Source: DASXMT01 sp963755985 (GTDB lineage Bacteria > Actinomycetota > Acidimicrobiia > Acidimicrobiales > RAAP-2). From it: a stretch of 64,000 bases of DNA. Made by a program: the position numbers and the translations under genes. The notes under the pieces were generated by a model. The model made no database searches and was not told the origin of the DNA. It saw only the letters and a program-made list of their open reading frames with translations. Positions 35,777-43,489 of the stretch are shown piece after piece (the first letter of the stretch is position 1; every line of letters begins with the position of its first letter). Location: assembly GCA_963755985.1 (NCBI GenBank), contig CAVWLO010000002.1:1054001-1118000 (forward strand). Reading direction: 5' to 3'.

Positions 35777-36867
35777 CGAGCGCACAGCTCCTGTCCCTCG
35801 AGCGCCAGGAGGATCTCCACGAACTGGTTCCGGGTTCGGTCGGCCTCGAAGTGGCGCAGTCGGCTACGGCCCAGCTCCACCAGCGAACCGGCCAGCCCGG
35901 CGTCGGATCGGACCCGGTCGATGGCCGCGGCGACCACGCTGGGCCGCTTGGCCTCGAGGATGATCCCGGCCGGCCCCACCGTCTCGGGCACGGCGCCGGC
36001 GGCGAAGGCCACGATGGGCAGGTCGAACTGCATCGCCTCGAGTAGGGGGATACAGAAGCCCTCGTGGTCCGAGAGGCACACGAAAACATCGGCGGCTCCG
36101 TACCAGGCCGCGAGCTCGGCCGACGTGAGGTGTTCGCCGTGGACGACGGCCTCGGCCAGTCCGAGCTCAGCGGCCAGATCGACGACGGCGTCGGCGTACC
36201 CACCGGTGATGGCCGGACCGACCAACAACAGACGGGCCCTCGGGTCGTACCACCGACGGTAGAGCCAGAGGGCCTGGACCAGCTCGTGCTGGGCCTTGTT
36301 GGGCGAGAGGCGGCCCACGAACAACAAGACGGTGCCCCCGTCTGCCCGGGCGGCGAGGGCCGACTCCGCTTCGGGGTCCGGGCTCTGCGACCACTGGCCC
36401 ACGCTGACCAGGATGGGAACGACCACGGTCGACGGGCAGCCGAAAGAGGCGAGTTCGGTCGCGCTGAACTGCGAATGGGCCATCCCCACTGCTGCCCGAG
36501 GGGCCAGGGCGGCGACCTGGCGCCGTGCCTCGGCCACCTTCTCGGCCGTGTGTGGCTCCCAGGGAGCGTAGAACGACGCGGGCGTGATGTTGTGATAGTC
36601 GAGGACGAGGGTCTCGGGCCGGCCCAGCAGGTACTCGGCCACCGGTGACCCGGTCGACGCCTGGTAGACGAGGATGTCACCCGGCCTCGACTGCCGCGTG
36701 TACTCCTCGAAGTAGCGGGCTTCGCCCTGGAGCTCGTCGTGGGCCGCCTCCACGTAGATGTCCGACTGCCAGCCCTGGGCCCGGAGGGCCTCCCGCAGGG
36801 CCAGCGTGTGGTCGCCGGTGGCGTCCCTGGGCAGGAGGGCCGGGACGAACTGATGGACGGCTGTCAC
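35773..36867 (-). CDS. GT-B glycosyltransferase (IHQFVP type)
   Basis: A 364-aa group 1 glycosyltransferase. Motifs are VHQFVPALLPRDATGDHT at the N-terminus, LDYHNITPASFYAPW, LLFVGRLSPNKAQHELV and EX7E in EGFCIPLLEAM. The start GTG 36867 overlaps the previous stop as GTGA. It is the template against which the frameshift at 28984 can be recognised, since the two proteins align across the break. Confidence 0.88.
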   Translation of the reverse strand: MTAVHQFVPALLPRDATGDHTLALREALRAQGWQSDIYVEAAHDELQGEARYFEEYTRQSRPGDILVYQASTGSPVAEYLLGRPETLVLDYHNITPASFYAPWEPHTAEKVAEARRQVAALAPRAAVGMAHSQFSATELASFGCPSTVVVPILVSVGQWSQSPDPEAESALAARADGGTVLLFVGRLSPNKAQHELVQALWLYRRWYDPRARLLLVGPAITGGYADAVVDLAAELGLAEAVVHGEHLTSAELAAWYGAADVFVCLSDHEGFCIPLLEAMQFDLPIVAFAAGAVPETVGPAGIILEAKRPSVVAAAIDRVRSDAGLAGSLVELGRSRLRHFEADRTRNQFVEILLALEGQELCAR

Positions 36868-38021
36868 CGCTCCCGCGCCGCGACCAGCACGTACTCGGCC
36901 GAACCGAGCACCAGCTCGTTGACCGCATCGATGGCCGCGTTGATGGCGGCGGCGTCACCGTCGGTTCCCGACACCTTGGCCAGCCGGCCGTCCTCACCGC
37001 CGGTGTGGACGGCCACGGTGCGCACGCCGGAGCCGGCCAGCAGGTACGACCAGGTCGTCGCGTGGAGCGGACGCCCCGGCGCGAGGTCGGTGACGAGGGA
37101 CGGGGCCGACCGCTGCCATGCCTCGGGCGTCGCCGAGGCCAGTACCAGGACGCCGCCGACGGCCAGTCGGCCGGCGGCCAGTCGCACCAGCCGGTCTCGC
37201 TCGTTGGCGTGCAGCCACTGCACCGACCCGCTCAAGATAACGGCCCCGAGGGCCTCCTCCGACACCACCGTGAGGTGGTCGAGTACCGACTCGGCCCGCA
37301 CGTCCAGGCCCCGCTCGATTCCGGGCTCGACCGCCGGCTCGCTCGGCTCCACCCCGTAGGCGTCGTTGCCCGCCCCGACCAACGCCTCCACCAGTGACCC
37401 GTTGCCGCACTCTCCGTGGAGCACCCGGCCGCGGACCCCTTGGACGGACTCGATGGCGATCGGCGCCCACCACGAGCTGCCCGCGTCGACGGTGGGGACG
37501 GCCGACTCGGGCAGCTCCGGGGCCCGCATGGCGTCGACCGTCGCCTCCAGGTCGTCGATGTGGTCCACGACCAGGTGCAACATACGCGACACCGACCAGG
37601 CAAACCGGACGATCTGGTGGACGACGAAGTTCATGTACCAGCTGGTCGATTTGCGGATCAGCCGCTTGACGTAGACGCCCACCGCCTTGTTGGACAGCAC
37701 CGGGACGGCCGTGTCCACGAAAGCGGCCCCGTCTACCAGGGCCAGCGTCTCGCGCAGGCGGGCCTTCCCTTGCATGCCGACCGGGGAGAACTCGAGGAAC
37801 AGCTCATCGAGCTCGCGCTCGAGACCGGCGGGCAGGTCGCCCGAGGCGCGCCGCCGCTTGACCTCAGCATCGATGTCGGCCATCACCTCGGCCAGATAGG
37901 TGGCCCGGCCGGCGGCGTCGAGGGTCTCCGGAGGCGGCCCAGGCGGGTCGGCCGAGGTGGTCGAGGGGTCGACCTGGTCCCGCACGTCCCCGGTCTCACC
38001 GTCGGTAGGGATCGACACCAC
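36864..38021 (-). CDS. Methyltransferase-like protein of the polysaccharide operon (copy A)
   Basis: A 385-aa protein and the first gene of the polysaccharide operon. The start is GTG 38021 (or 38018), preceded by GGAAAGGA about 10 nt away; the open frame upstream runs through the 26-bp repeats and is not coding-like. An N-terminal helical segment (DIDAEVKRRRASGDLPAGLE) is followed by a Rossmann domain with a degenerate SAM motif I (VLHGECGNGSLVEALVGAG) and GVEPSEP. It is similar in layout to copy B at 33448-34530. Each copy precedes an IHQFVP-type glycosyltransferase, suggesting duplicated two- or three-gene modules. Confidence 0.65.
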   Translation of the reverse strand: MVSIPTDGETGDVRDQVDPSTTSADPPGPPPETLDAAGRATYLAEVMADIDAEVKRRRASGDLPAGLERELDELFLEFSPVGMQGKARLRETLALVDGAAFVDTAVPVLSNKAVGVYVKRLIRKSTSWYMNFVVHQIVRFAWSVSRMLHLVVDHIDDLEATVDAMRAPELPESAVPTVDAGSSWWAPIAIESVQGVRGRVLHGECGNGSLVEALVGAGNDAYGVEPSEPAVEPGIERGLDVRAESVLDHLTVVSEEALGAVILSGSVQWLHANERDRLVRLAAGRLAVGGVLVLASATPEAWQRSAPSLVTDLAPGRPLHATTWSYLLAGSGVRTVAVHTGGEDGRLAKVSGTDGDAAAINAAIDAVNELVLGSAEYVLVAARER

Positions 38022-38037
38022 GCTTGTCCATTCCTTT

Positions 38038-38141
38038 CCACGGCACCCTGGGGCGCCAAATTTCCACGGCACCCTGGGGCGCCAAATTCCCACGGCGCCC
38101 TGGGGCGCCAAGGATTGCACGGCGTCTTCGGGCGCCAATGT
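38038..38141. repeat. Four tandem 26-bp hairpin units in the operon leader
   Basis: Units begin at 38038, 38064, 38090 and 38116 with an exact 26-bp period, each roughly CCACGGCACCCTGGGGCGCC plus an A/T-rich spacer. On the minus (transcribed) strand each unit can fold as GGCGCC-CCAG-GGTGCC. Unit 3 replaces the G-U pair with G-C, and unit 4 changes both the loop and one arm. A 26-bp period is not a multiple of three, so the array is not a coding repeat. It lies between the start of the polysaccharide operon and the divergent tRNA-Leu. Confidence 0.85.
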
Positions 38142-38202
38142 TTCCGCGCCCATAGCCACGGGCTCCGCCGACTATAGCCAGCGCCGGTAGGCTGACCTGG
38201 CC

Positions 38203-38284
38203 GCGGGCGTGGCGGAATTGGCAGACGCGCCGGGTTTAGGTCCCGGTCCCCTCGGGGATGGGAGTTCGAGTCTCCCCGCCCGCA
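38203..38284 (+). tRNA. tRNA-Leu (anticodon TAG)
   Basis: A class II tRNA with acceptor arms GCGGGCG (38203-38209) and CGCCCGC (38277-38283) and discriminator A38284. The D arm contains GGCAGACG. The anticodon stem CCGGG/CCCGG flanks loop TTTAGGT (anticodon TAG), and the variable arm is long (TCCCCTCGGGGATG). The T arm is GGGAG-TTCGAGT-CTCCC. The genome encodes CC after the discriminator but not the final A. It reads CUA/CUG leucine codons. Confidence 0.95.
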
Positions 38285-38303
38285 CCCTCGCCCGCCTTGA
38301 CCT

Positions 38304-39263
38304 TCAGCCCGCGGGCTTTCGGCACAGAAGGGCGAGCAGGTAGCAAGAGACGGCGTCGAAATAGATGCCGTTGTGGGCGGCCACCTCGGACCGGTCGAAG
38401 TGGCCGCGAGCCACGCCCGTACCTCCCCAGTTGAGGCCACGGGCGGTGACCACCTCGAAGCCGGCCGCCGCCACCTTCGCCTCGAGCACATCGAGGGAGT
38501 ACTCCGTCTTGTGGTCGGGGTCGATGAAGGAGTCCTGCTCGAGCCGGCACACCGCCGCGTTCGGGGTATCGAGGGCCAGGTGGCCGCCCGGCTCGAGGAC
38601 CCGGAACGCCTCGGCCAGGGCCACGTCGCCCTCGATCTCGGTCACGTGCTCGATCGACTGGCCGCTGTAGACGAGGTCCACCGATCGGTCATCGGCGAAG
38701 GACAGGTCGGACATGGACCGGTACTCGTAGCGGATGCTGCCCGCGGCCGTGCGCTGGTCGCCGTAGGCCTCGGACCGGTACAGGTCGTGGCGGCGGTCCT
38801 GGGGCAGGTCGACGATGACCAATTCGTCGAACGGGTACGGGTACCCGAGGACGACGAGCGCCCCGCGCCCGTCGCTCGTGTGGCCTCCGCCGATGTCGAT
38901 GATCCGCCGAGCCGGTGGGAGCCCGACGACGAACTCGCACCGGCTGGCGTGGAGCGAGGTGAAAAAGGAGGACTCGCCGAAGGGGACCTGGGTGCGGTAC
39001 TCGCTCGAGCCCCGGATCCGATCGGCGACATCGGCCCGGGTCCACACCCCTGATCGGATGGCCCCGCTGTAGTGGTCCCAAGCCTCCGGGTCCGGGTCCC
39101 GGCGCAACAGGACGTTGTAGGCCACCCGGACGGCCTCCCTGGGCGCCAGCCGCTCGAAGGGCAGCGCACGGACCCGGGACAGCTCCCGGCCGGCCCGCTG
39201 GATCAAGCGGGTCGCCAAGGGCACGGCTGCCCCGGTGGCGCCCGTCGTATCGTCACTGGTCAA
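38304..39263 (-). CDS. SAM-dependent methyltransferase with N-terminal DUF4214-like region
   Basis: A 319-aa protein. Residues about 40-95 (VAYNVLLRRDPDPEAWDHYS ... YRTQV) look like the DUF4214 module found in surface-glycan proteins. Residues about 115-300 form a class I methyltransferase: motif I RIIDIGGGHTSDGRG, VDLVYSGQSIEHV, and RVLEPGGHLALDTPN. The start is TTG 39263, which is the weakest part of the call. It ends 19 nt from the tRNA 3' end on the opposite strand. A role in glycan or glycolipid methylation would fit the neighbouring operon; the acceptor is not identifiable. Confidence 0.75.
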   Translation of the reverse strand: MTSDDTTGATGAAVPLATRLIQRAGRELSRVRALPFERLAPREAVRVAYNVLLRRDPDPEAWDHYSGAIRSGVWTRADVADRIRGSSEYRTQVPFGESSFFTSLHASRCEFVVGLPPARRIIDIGGGHTSDGRGALVVLGYPYPFDELVIVDLPQDRRHDLYRSEAYGDQRTAAGSIRYEYRSMSDLSFADDRSVDLVYSGQSIEHVTEIEGDVALAEAFRVLEPGGHLALDTPNAAVCRLEQDSFIDPDHKTEYSLDVLEAKVAAAGFEVVTARGLNWGGTGVARGHFDRSEVAAHNGIYFDAVSCYLLALLCRKPAG

Positions 39264-39405
39264 GAGAGCAACCTGCTGGTCGGTGAAGGGGAAGGTGGTG
39301 CCATCGAATCAATGCTCCGGTCTTGCTGAGGCAACGGAATTGGGCAATGCTTCCCGGGTTCCGGAGCGGCGTCAACACAAGACCGGGGCAACGGCACTGG
39401 AGGCC

Positions 39406-40311
39406 ATGATGGGTGTGCTCGACGGCAAGGTAGCGATCGTCACCGGGGCGGGACGGGGCATCGGGCGCGAGGAGGCACTCCTGCTGGCCTCCGAGGGGGC
39501 CAAGGTCATCGTCAACGACGTGGGAGCCTCGCTCCAAGGAGAGGGTGGCGACGAGTCCCCGGCCCACGAGGTCGCCGATCTGATCGCCGAGAAGGGGGGC
39601 ACGGCCGCGGTCAACGGCGACGACGTCAGTTCGTGGGAGGGGGCCAAGGCGCTCGTCCAGCAGGCGGTCGACACATTCGGGCAGCTGAACATCCTGGTCA
39701 ACAACGCCGGCATCATCCGGGACAAGATGACCTTCAACCTGGAGGAGTCCGATTGGGACGACGTCATCCGCGTCCATCTCAAGGGCCACTTCGCCACCGC
39801 TCACCACGCCGCCGTCTACTGGCGGAACCTGGCCAAGGCGGGCAACGGGATCACCGGCCGGATCATCAACACGTCGTCGGAAGCCGGCTTGTTCGGCAGC
39901 CCGGGCCAGGGCAACTACGGAGCGGCCAAGGGGGCCATTCTGACCCTGACCTGGGTGCTGGCCCGCGAGCTCGAGCGTTACGGGGTCACGGTCAACGCCA
40001 TCGCCCCCCGGGCCCGGACGAGGATGACCGAGAACGTCTTTAGCGAGTCGGCCCCGGTCGCCGGCCAGTTCGACCACTGGGACCCCGGCAACGTGGCCCG
40101 GCTGGTCGGGTTCCTCGCCTCCGACGAGGCGTCCGACGTGAACGGTCAGGTCTTCGTGGTCTTCGGGGGCAACATCTGGGCCATGGGCAGCTTCCAGCCT
40201 GTCGGCGAGGTGCATCGGGACGCGGCGTGGACCATCGAGGAGCTGGCCGAGGCCAAGGGCGAGCTGTTCAAGAACGCGCCCTCGCAGATCCCGCCGTTCG
40301 CCGTCCTCTGA
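39406..40311 (+). CDS. SDR family oxidoreductase
   Basis: A 301-aa short-chain dehydrogenase/reductase. Cofactor motif TGAGRGIGREEA, structural motif VNNAGIIRDK, catalytic serine in INTSSEAG and Tyr/Lys in QGNYGAAKGA are all present. VTVNAIAPRARTRM matches classical SDRs of the multifunctional hydroxyacyl-CoA dehydrogenase type. ATG 39406 or 39409 follows a GGAGG. The C-terminal extension (AWTIEELAEAKGELFK) is frequent in actinobacterial 3-hydroxyacyl-CoA dehydrogenase-like SDRs, so NAD(P)-dependent oxidation of a hydroxyacyl-CoA or steroid-like alcohol is plausible. Confidence 0.88.
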   Translation: MMGVLDGKVAIVTGAGRGIGREEALLLASEGAKVIVNDVGASLQGEGGDESPAHEVADLIAEKGGTAAVNGDDVSSWEGAKALVQQAVDTFGQLNILVNNAGIIRDKMTFNLEESDWDDVIRVHLKGHFATAHHAAVYWRNLAKAGNGITGRIINTSSEAGLFGSPGQGNYGAAKGAILTLTWVLARELERYGVTVNAIAPRARTRMTENVFSESAPVAGQFDHWDPGNVARLVGFLASDEASDVNGQVFVVFGGNIWAMGSFQPVGEVHRDAAWTIEELAEAKGELFKNAPSQIPPFAVL

Positions 40312-40942
40312 TTCCCATCGCCCAGAGTCCATGACCCCGGAGACCCGATCGAACAGGCCCGCTCTGTCATGCGCCCTGCCGTGGAGTCGCGAGCTCACCT
40401 CCTACGGGCGGACGGACGAGGGATTCGCAGTGGCTCGTGAGATGGCCGACGGCGTCGTTCTGGCCCAACTTCCCACCGTGGCTTTGGAGCCGCGCGCCAC
40501 CGCCGCCGCAGGCTAACGAAGGCGTCGAGGTGAGCAGGCGCGGCGCCTGTCGAGCACTACGAGCCACCTTGCCGCCCTCACCTTGCTCCTTCGCCTTGCA
40601 CCCTTTCACCTTGCCTCCTTTCACCTTGCCTCCTTTCACCTTGCCTCCTTTCACCTTGCCTCCTTGGACATCAGCCATATTGGTGCCGAGTTCGGGATGT
40701 AACTCCTGGTCAATCCCCTAAGGCGCTTGGCCTCCACTTACCAGCGCAACACGGTGCCCGGCCCGCGCGACCTCTCGGGCACGGGGCGGCTGTCGAACCG
40801 ACTGGCTGGCCCGATACCCGGACCAAGAGGCGTCCTAGTATGCATTCGTGAGACCGCTCGCCTCGCGCTCGCGCGGGGGCCGGCTCAGCGCAGGTCGCCG
40901 GTGGCCCTACGAGCCCTATGGAGAAGAGACGGGAGAACAGCG
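40312..40942. other. Intergenic region with a 15-bp tandem repeat
   Basis: This 630-nt stretch between the SDR and P450 genes holds no gene I can support. Its notable content is the 15-bp array at 40604-40663 and degenerate copies to its left. A 103-codon minus-strand frame (40678 to 40367) begins with five-residue Gly-Gly-Lys-Val-Lys repeats encoded by the array, but its remainder has no recognisable features. The P450 promoter should lie in the last 150 nt; a TAGTAT element is present around 40837-40842. Confidence 0.5.
40604..40663. repeat. 15-bp minisatellite, four perfect units
   Basis: The unit TTTCACCTTGCCTCC is repeated perfectly four times (40604, 40619, 40634, 40649). About three degenerate units precede it, with CACCTTGC or GCCTTGC recurring from about 40564. 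On the minus strand the unit reads GGAGGCAAGGTGAAA, that is AAAGGAGG followed four bases later by GTG, a perfect ribosome-binding site and start codon in each repeat. Confidence 0.9.
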
Positions 40943-42190
40943 ATGACCACGACCAGCGCGTCTGGCCGCGACGGCCATGAAGCAGGCGGTGACCAAGGAC
41001 TGCCGGAGGGCCCCTACTGGGACCCGTTGGACGAGTCACTCAAGGACGATCCCCATCCGGCATGGCACCGGCTGCGCGAAGAAGCACCCGCCTACCACAA
41101 CGAGAAGTACGGCTTCTGGGCCCTCAGTCGATTCGAGGACGTGGAGCGGGCCCATCGTGACCCACTCCTGTACAGCTCGGCCCACAGCACGGTCCTGGAG
41201 ATGATGACCGACGAGGCCCAGCTCGAGGGCATGATGATCAACCTCGACCCTCCCCAGCACACGGTGCTCCGGCGACTGGTGTCAAAGGCGTTCACGCCCC
41301 GGCGGGTAGCCGAGCTCGAAGACGAGATCCGGGCGCTATGTGGCCGCCTTCTCGACGCCCAGCGGGAGAGGGACCGCTTCGACTACGTGCAGGACTTTGG
41401 GGCCCCTCTCCCGGCCAACGTCATCGCGGCCCTACTCGGGGTGCCGGCCGATGATCGGGAGGAGGTCCGCCGGCACATCGACCAGATCTTCCATATCGAG
41501 CCTGGAGTGGGCATGGTCAATGACGTGTCGGCCACGGCCGGTCTGTGGCTCATCGAGTACATCGATGGGCAGCTGGCCGAGCGCCGGAGTCATCCTCGCG
41601 ACGACATGCTCACGGACCTGGTGGAAGCCGAACTGGCCGATCAGGATGGCGTCACCCGGCGCCTCACGGCACAAGAGAGTGCTGGGTTCGGCCTCCTCAT
41701 CATCAGCGCCGGCACGGAGACCGTCGCCCGACTGCTCGGATGGGCCGGACTGCTACTGGCCGCGCACCCTGATCAGCAAGCCGATCTGGCCGGTGACCCT
41801 TCGTTGATTCCCAATGCCGTCGAAGAGCTGCTGCGTTACGAATCCCCGTCACCGGTCCAAGGCCGGTGGTTGACCGAATCAGTCACGCTGCACGGGCAGA
41901 CGATCCCTGTCGACTCGAAGGTGTTGTTGCTGACCGGCTCAGCCGGCCGTGACGACCGGGTGTACCCGAATCCCGACCAGTTCGATGTCCGGCGCACCTT
42001 CAAGCTGCATGTGGCATTTGGCTACGGCATTCATTTCTGCCTCGGAGCAGCCCTGGCCCGCATGGAGGGCCGGATCGCGCTCGAGGAGACCTTCAAGCGC
42101 TTCAAGAACTGGACGGTCGACGATGAGAACGCCGTGCCCCTTCACACCAGCACGGTCCGCGGCTACAAGGAACTGCCGATCTTCGTCTGA
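40943..42190 (+). CDS. Cytochrome P450
   Basis: A 415-aa soluble bacterial P450 monooxygenase. The I-helix motif is SAGTETVARLLG, the K-helix ExxR is in AVEELLRYESP, and the haem-thiolate loop is FGYGIHFCLGAALARME. The N-terminal PYWDPLDESLKDDPHPAWHRLREE is typical of class I actinobacterial P450s. ATG 40943 follows GGGAG. No ferredoxin or reductase gene is adjacent. It could hydroxylate a hydrophobic acid, terpenoid or steroid as an entry step for the CoA-dependent genes downstream; that is inference. Confidence 0.93.
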   Translation: MTTTSASGRDGHEAGGDQGLPEGPYWDPLDESLKDDPHPAWHRLREEAPAYHNEKYGFWALSRFEDVERAHRDPLLYSSAHSTVLEMMTDEAQLEGMMINLDPPQHTVLRRLVSKAFTPRRVAELEDEIRALCGRLLDAQRERDRFDYVQDFGAPLPANVIAALLGVPADDREEVRRHIDQIFHIEPGVGMVNDVSATAGLWLIEYIDGQLAERRSHPRDDMLTDLVEAELADQDGVTRRLTAQESAGFGLLIISAGTETVARLLGWAGLLLAAHPDQQADLAGDPSLIPNAVEELLRYESPSPVQGRWLTESVTLHGQTIPVDSKVLLLTGSAGRDDRVYPNPDQFDVRRTFKLHVAFGYGIHFCLGAALARMEGRIALEETFKRFKNWTVDDENAVPLHTSTVRGYKELPIFV

Positions 42191-42198
42191 CGCGACCG

Positions 42199-42237
42199 CT
42201 GCTCGATTTCAGGACGCCACCTCTGCTCGATTTCAGG
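42199..42237. repeat. Paired 15-bp direct repeats between convergent genes
   Basis: CTGCTCGATTTCAGG occurs at 42199-42213 and 42223-42237, offset by 24 bp, between the P450 stop and the end of the convergent acyl-CoA dehydrogenase. The second copy includes the dehydrogenase stop codon. This is probably a small duplication; no hairpin terminator is evident. Confidence 0.75.
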
Positions 42238-43483
42238 TTACGTCGCCGGCCCCACCACGGGTGGCCAGCTGGCGGAAGGGAACGCCCTTGTCCGTCCGCG
42301 GCTCGCCGGGCAGTCCCAGGACCCGCTCGGCGATGATGTTGCGCTGGATCTGCTCTGTCCCTCCACCGATCCTGCTCATCCACTGCCCCAGGAACTGGAG
42401 TGTCCACCGGTTGCTAGAGCTGTCGTTGTAGTCGAACAACGTCGCCCCGGGGCCCTGGAGCGACATGACCAGGTCCCCGGTCAGCCCGAGATGACGAGAT
42501 AGGCCCAACTTCAGCACCGAGCTCTCCGGACCGGGCTGCTCGTTCCGGGAGACGGCCGTCTGGATGCGCCAACCGAGGTACTTGAGGAGTTGGAGGCGGA
42601 TGTAGGTCTCGGCCAGGGCCTGGCGATCGACCGGGTCAACGGACCGGCCGACCTCCCGGGCCAACCGCACGATGTCGCCGAAGGCATCACCGACGCCCAC
42701 TCCCGTGCCGATCATCGTCCTCTCGTTGGTCAGGGTCGTCATGATGACGCCCCAACCGCCGTTGACCGCACCCACGACGTTGTCGGCCGGTATCCGCACG
42801 TCGGTGAGGAAGACCTCATTGAAGTGGGACGCCCCGGTGGCCTGGCGCAGCGGTCGCACGTCGACGCCGGGTGTGGTCATGTCCACCAGGAAGTAGGTGA
42901 TGCCCCGGTGCTTGGGGGCGTCGAAGTCGGTGCGGGCCAAGAGGATGCCCCAGTCGCTGAAGTGGGCGGACGAGGTCCACACCTTCTGCCCGTTCACGAT
43001 GAACTCGTCCCCGTCGCGAACGGCGCTGGTGGCCAGGGCGGCCAGGTCGGAGCCGGCCCCCGGCTCGCTGAACAACTGGCACCAGACCTCGTCACCCCGG
43101 AGCATCGGCTCCAAGAAGCGCTGCTTTTGCCCCTCGGTCCCGTGGGCCATGATGGTGGGACCGGCCATGCCGATGCCCTGGGCGAACACGCTGCCCGGGA
43201 CGGCGAAGCGTGACTGCTCCTGGGCGAAGATGATGGCCTCGATGGGTGCCCCACCCCTCCCTCCGTATTCCTTGGGCCAGGTAATGCCGGCCCACCCGCC
43301 GTCGAAGAGCACCCGCTGCCAGGCCTTGGACTGGCGCACGTGCTCCACCTCGGCCACCCGGTCCAATCCCCCACCTGCGACCGGAGCAGCGGCGTCCGGA
43401 TCCTTGAGCTCGGCATGCTCGCTTAGCCAGGAGTATGCCTCGGCGCGGAACGCCGACTCTTCGGCACTCTCGTCAAAGTCCAT
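42233..43483 (-). CDS. Acyl-CoA dehydrogenase
   Basis: A 416-aa FAD-dependent acyl-CoA dehydrogenase. Motifs are QLFSEPGAGSDLAALAT (FAD/substrate loop), GQKVWTSSAHFSDWGILLART, the middle-domain segment FNEVFLTDVRIP, and the C-terminal RIGGGTEQIQRNIIAERVLG. The expected catalytic glutamate is not at the medium-chain position. The protein resembles the FadE-type enzymes of actinobacterial steroid/isoprenoid catabolism more than straight-chain enzymes. It follows the acyl-CoA ligase by 6 nt with a GGAG site. Confidence 0.92.
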   Translation of the reverse strand: MDFDESAEESAFRAEAYSWLSEHAELKDPDAAAPVAGGGLDRVAEVEHVRQSKAWQRVLFDGGWAGITWPKEYGGRGGAPIEAIIFAQEQSRFAVPGSVFAQGIGMAGPTIMAHGTEGQKQRFLEPMLRGDEVWCQLFSEPGAGSDLAALATSAVRDGDEFIVNGQKVWTSSAHFSDWGILLARTDFDAPKHRGITYFLVDMTTPGVDVRPLRQATGASHFNEVFLTDVRIPADNVVGAVNGGWGVIMTTLTNERTMIGTGVGVGDAFGDIVRLAREVGRSVDPVDRQALAETYIRLQLLKYLGWRIQTAVSRNEQPGPESSVLKLGLSRHLGLTGDLVMSLQGPGATLFDYNDSSSNRWTLQFLGQWMSRIGGGTEQIQRNIIAERVLGLPGEPRTDKGVPFRQLATRGGAGDVT

Positions 43484-43489
43484 GGTGGA

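Noticed and set aside
38038..38141. CRISPR array
   Set aside because: The units are directly adjacent with no unique spacers, and there are no cas genes.
40564..40663. CRISPR array or satellite origin of replication
   Set aside because: The 15-bp units are contiguous without spacers, and no replication gene or DnaA-box cluster is nearby.
40367..40678. A 103-codon minus-strand gene with GGKVK repeats
   Set aside because: The repeat region is explained by the minisatellite; the rest has no family features and no start context outside the array, so it is left as a possibility in the findings.
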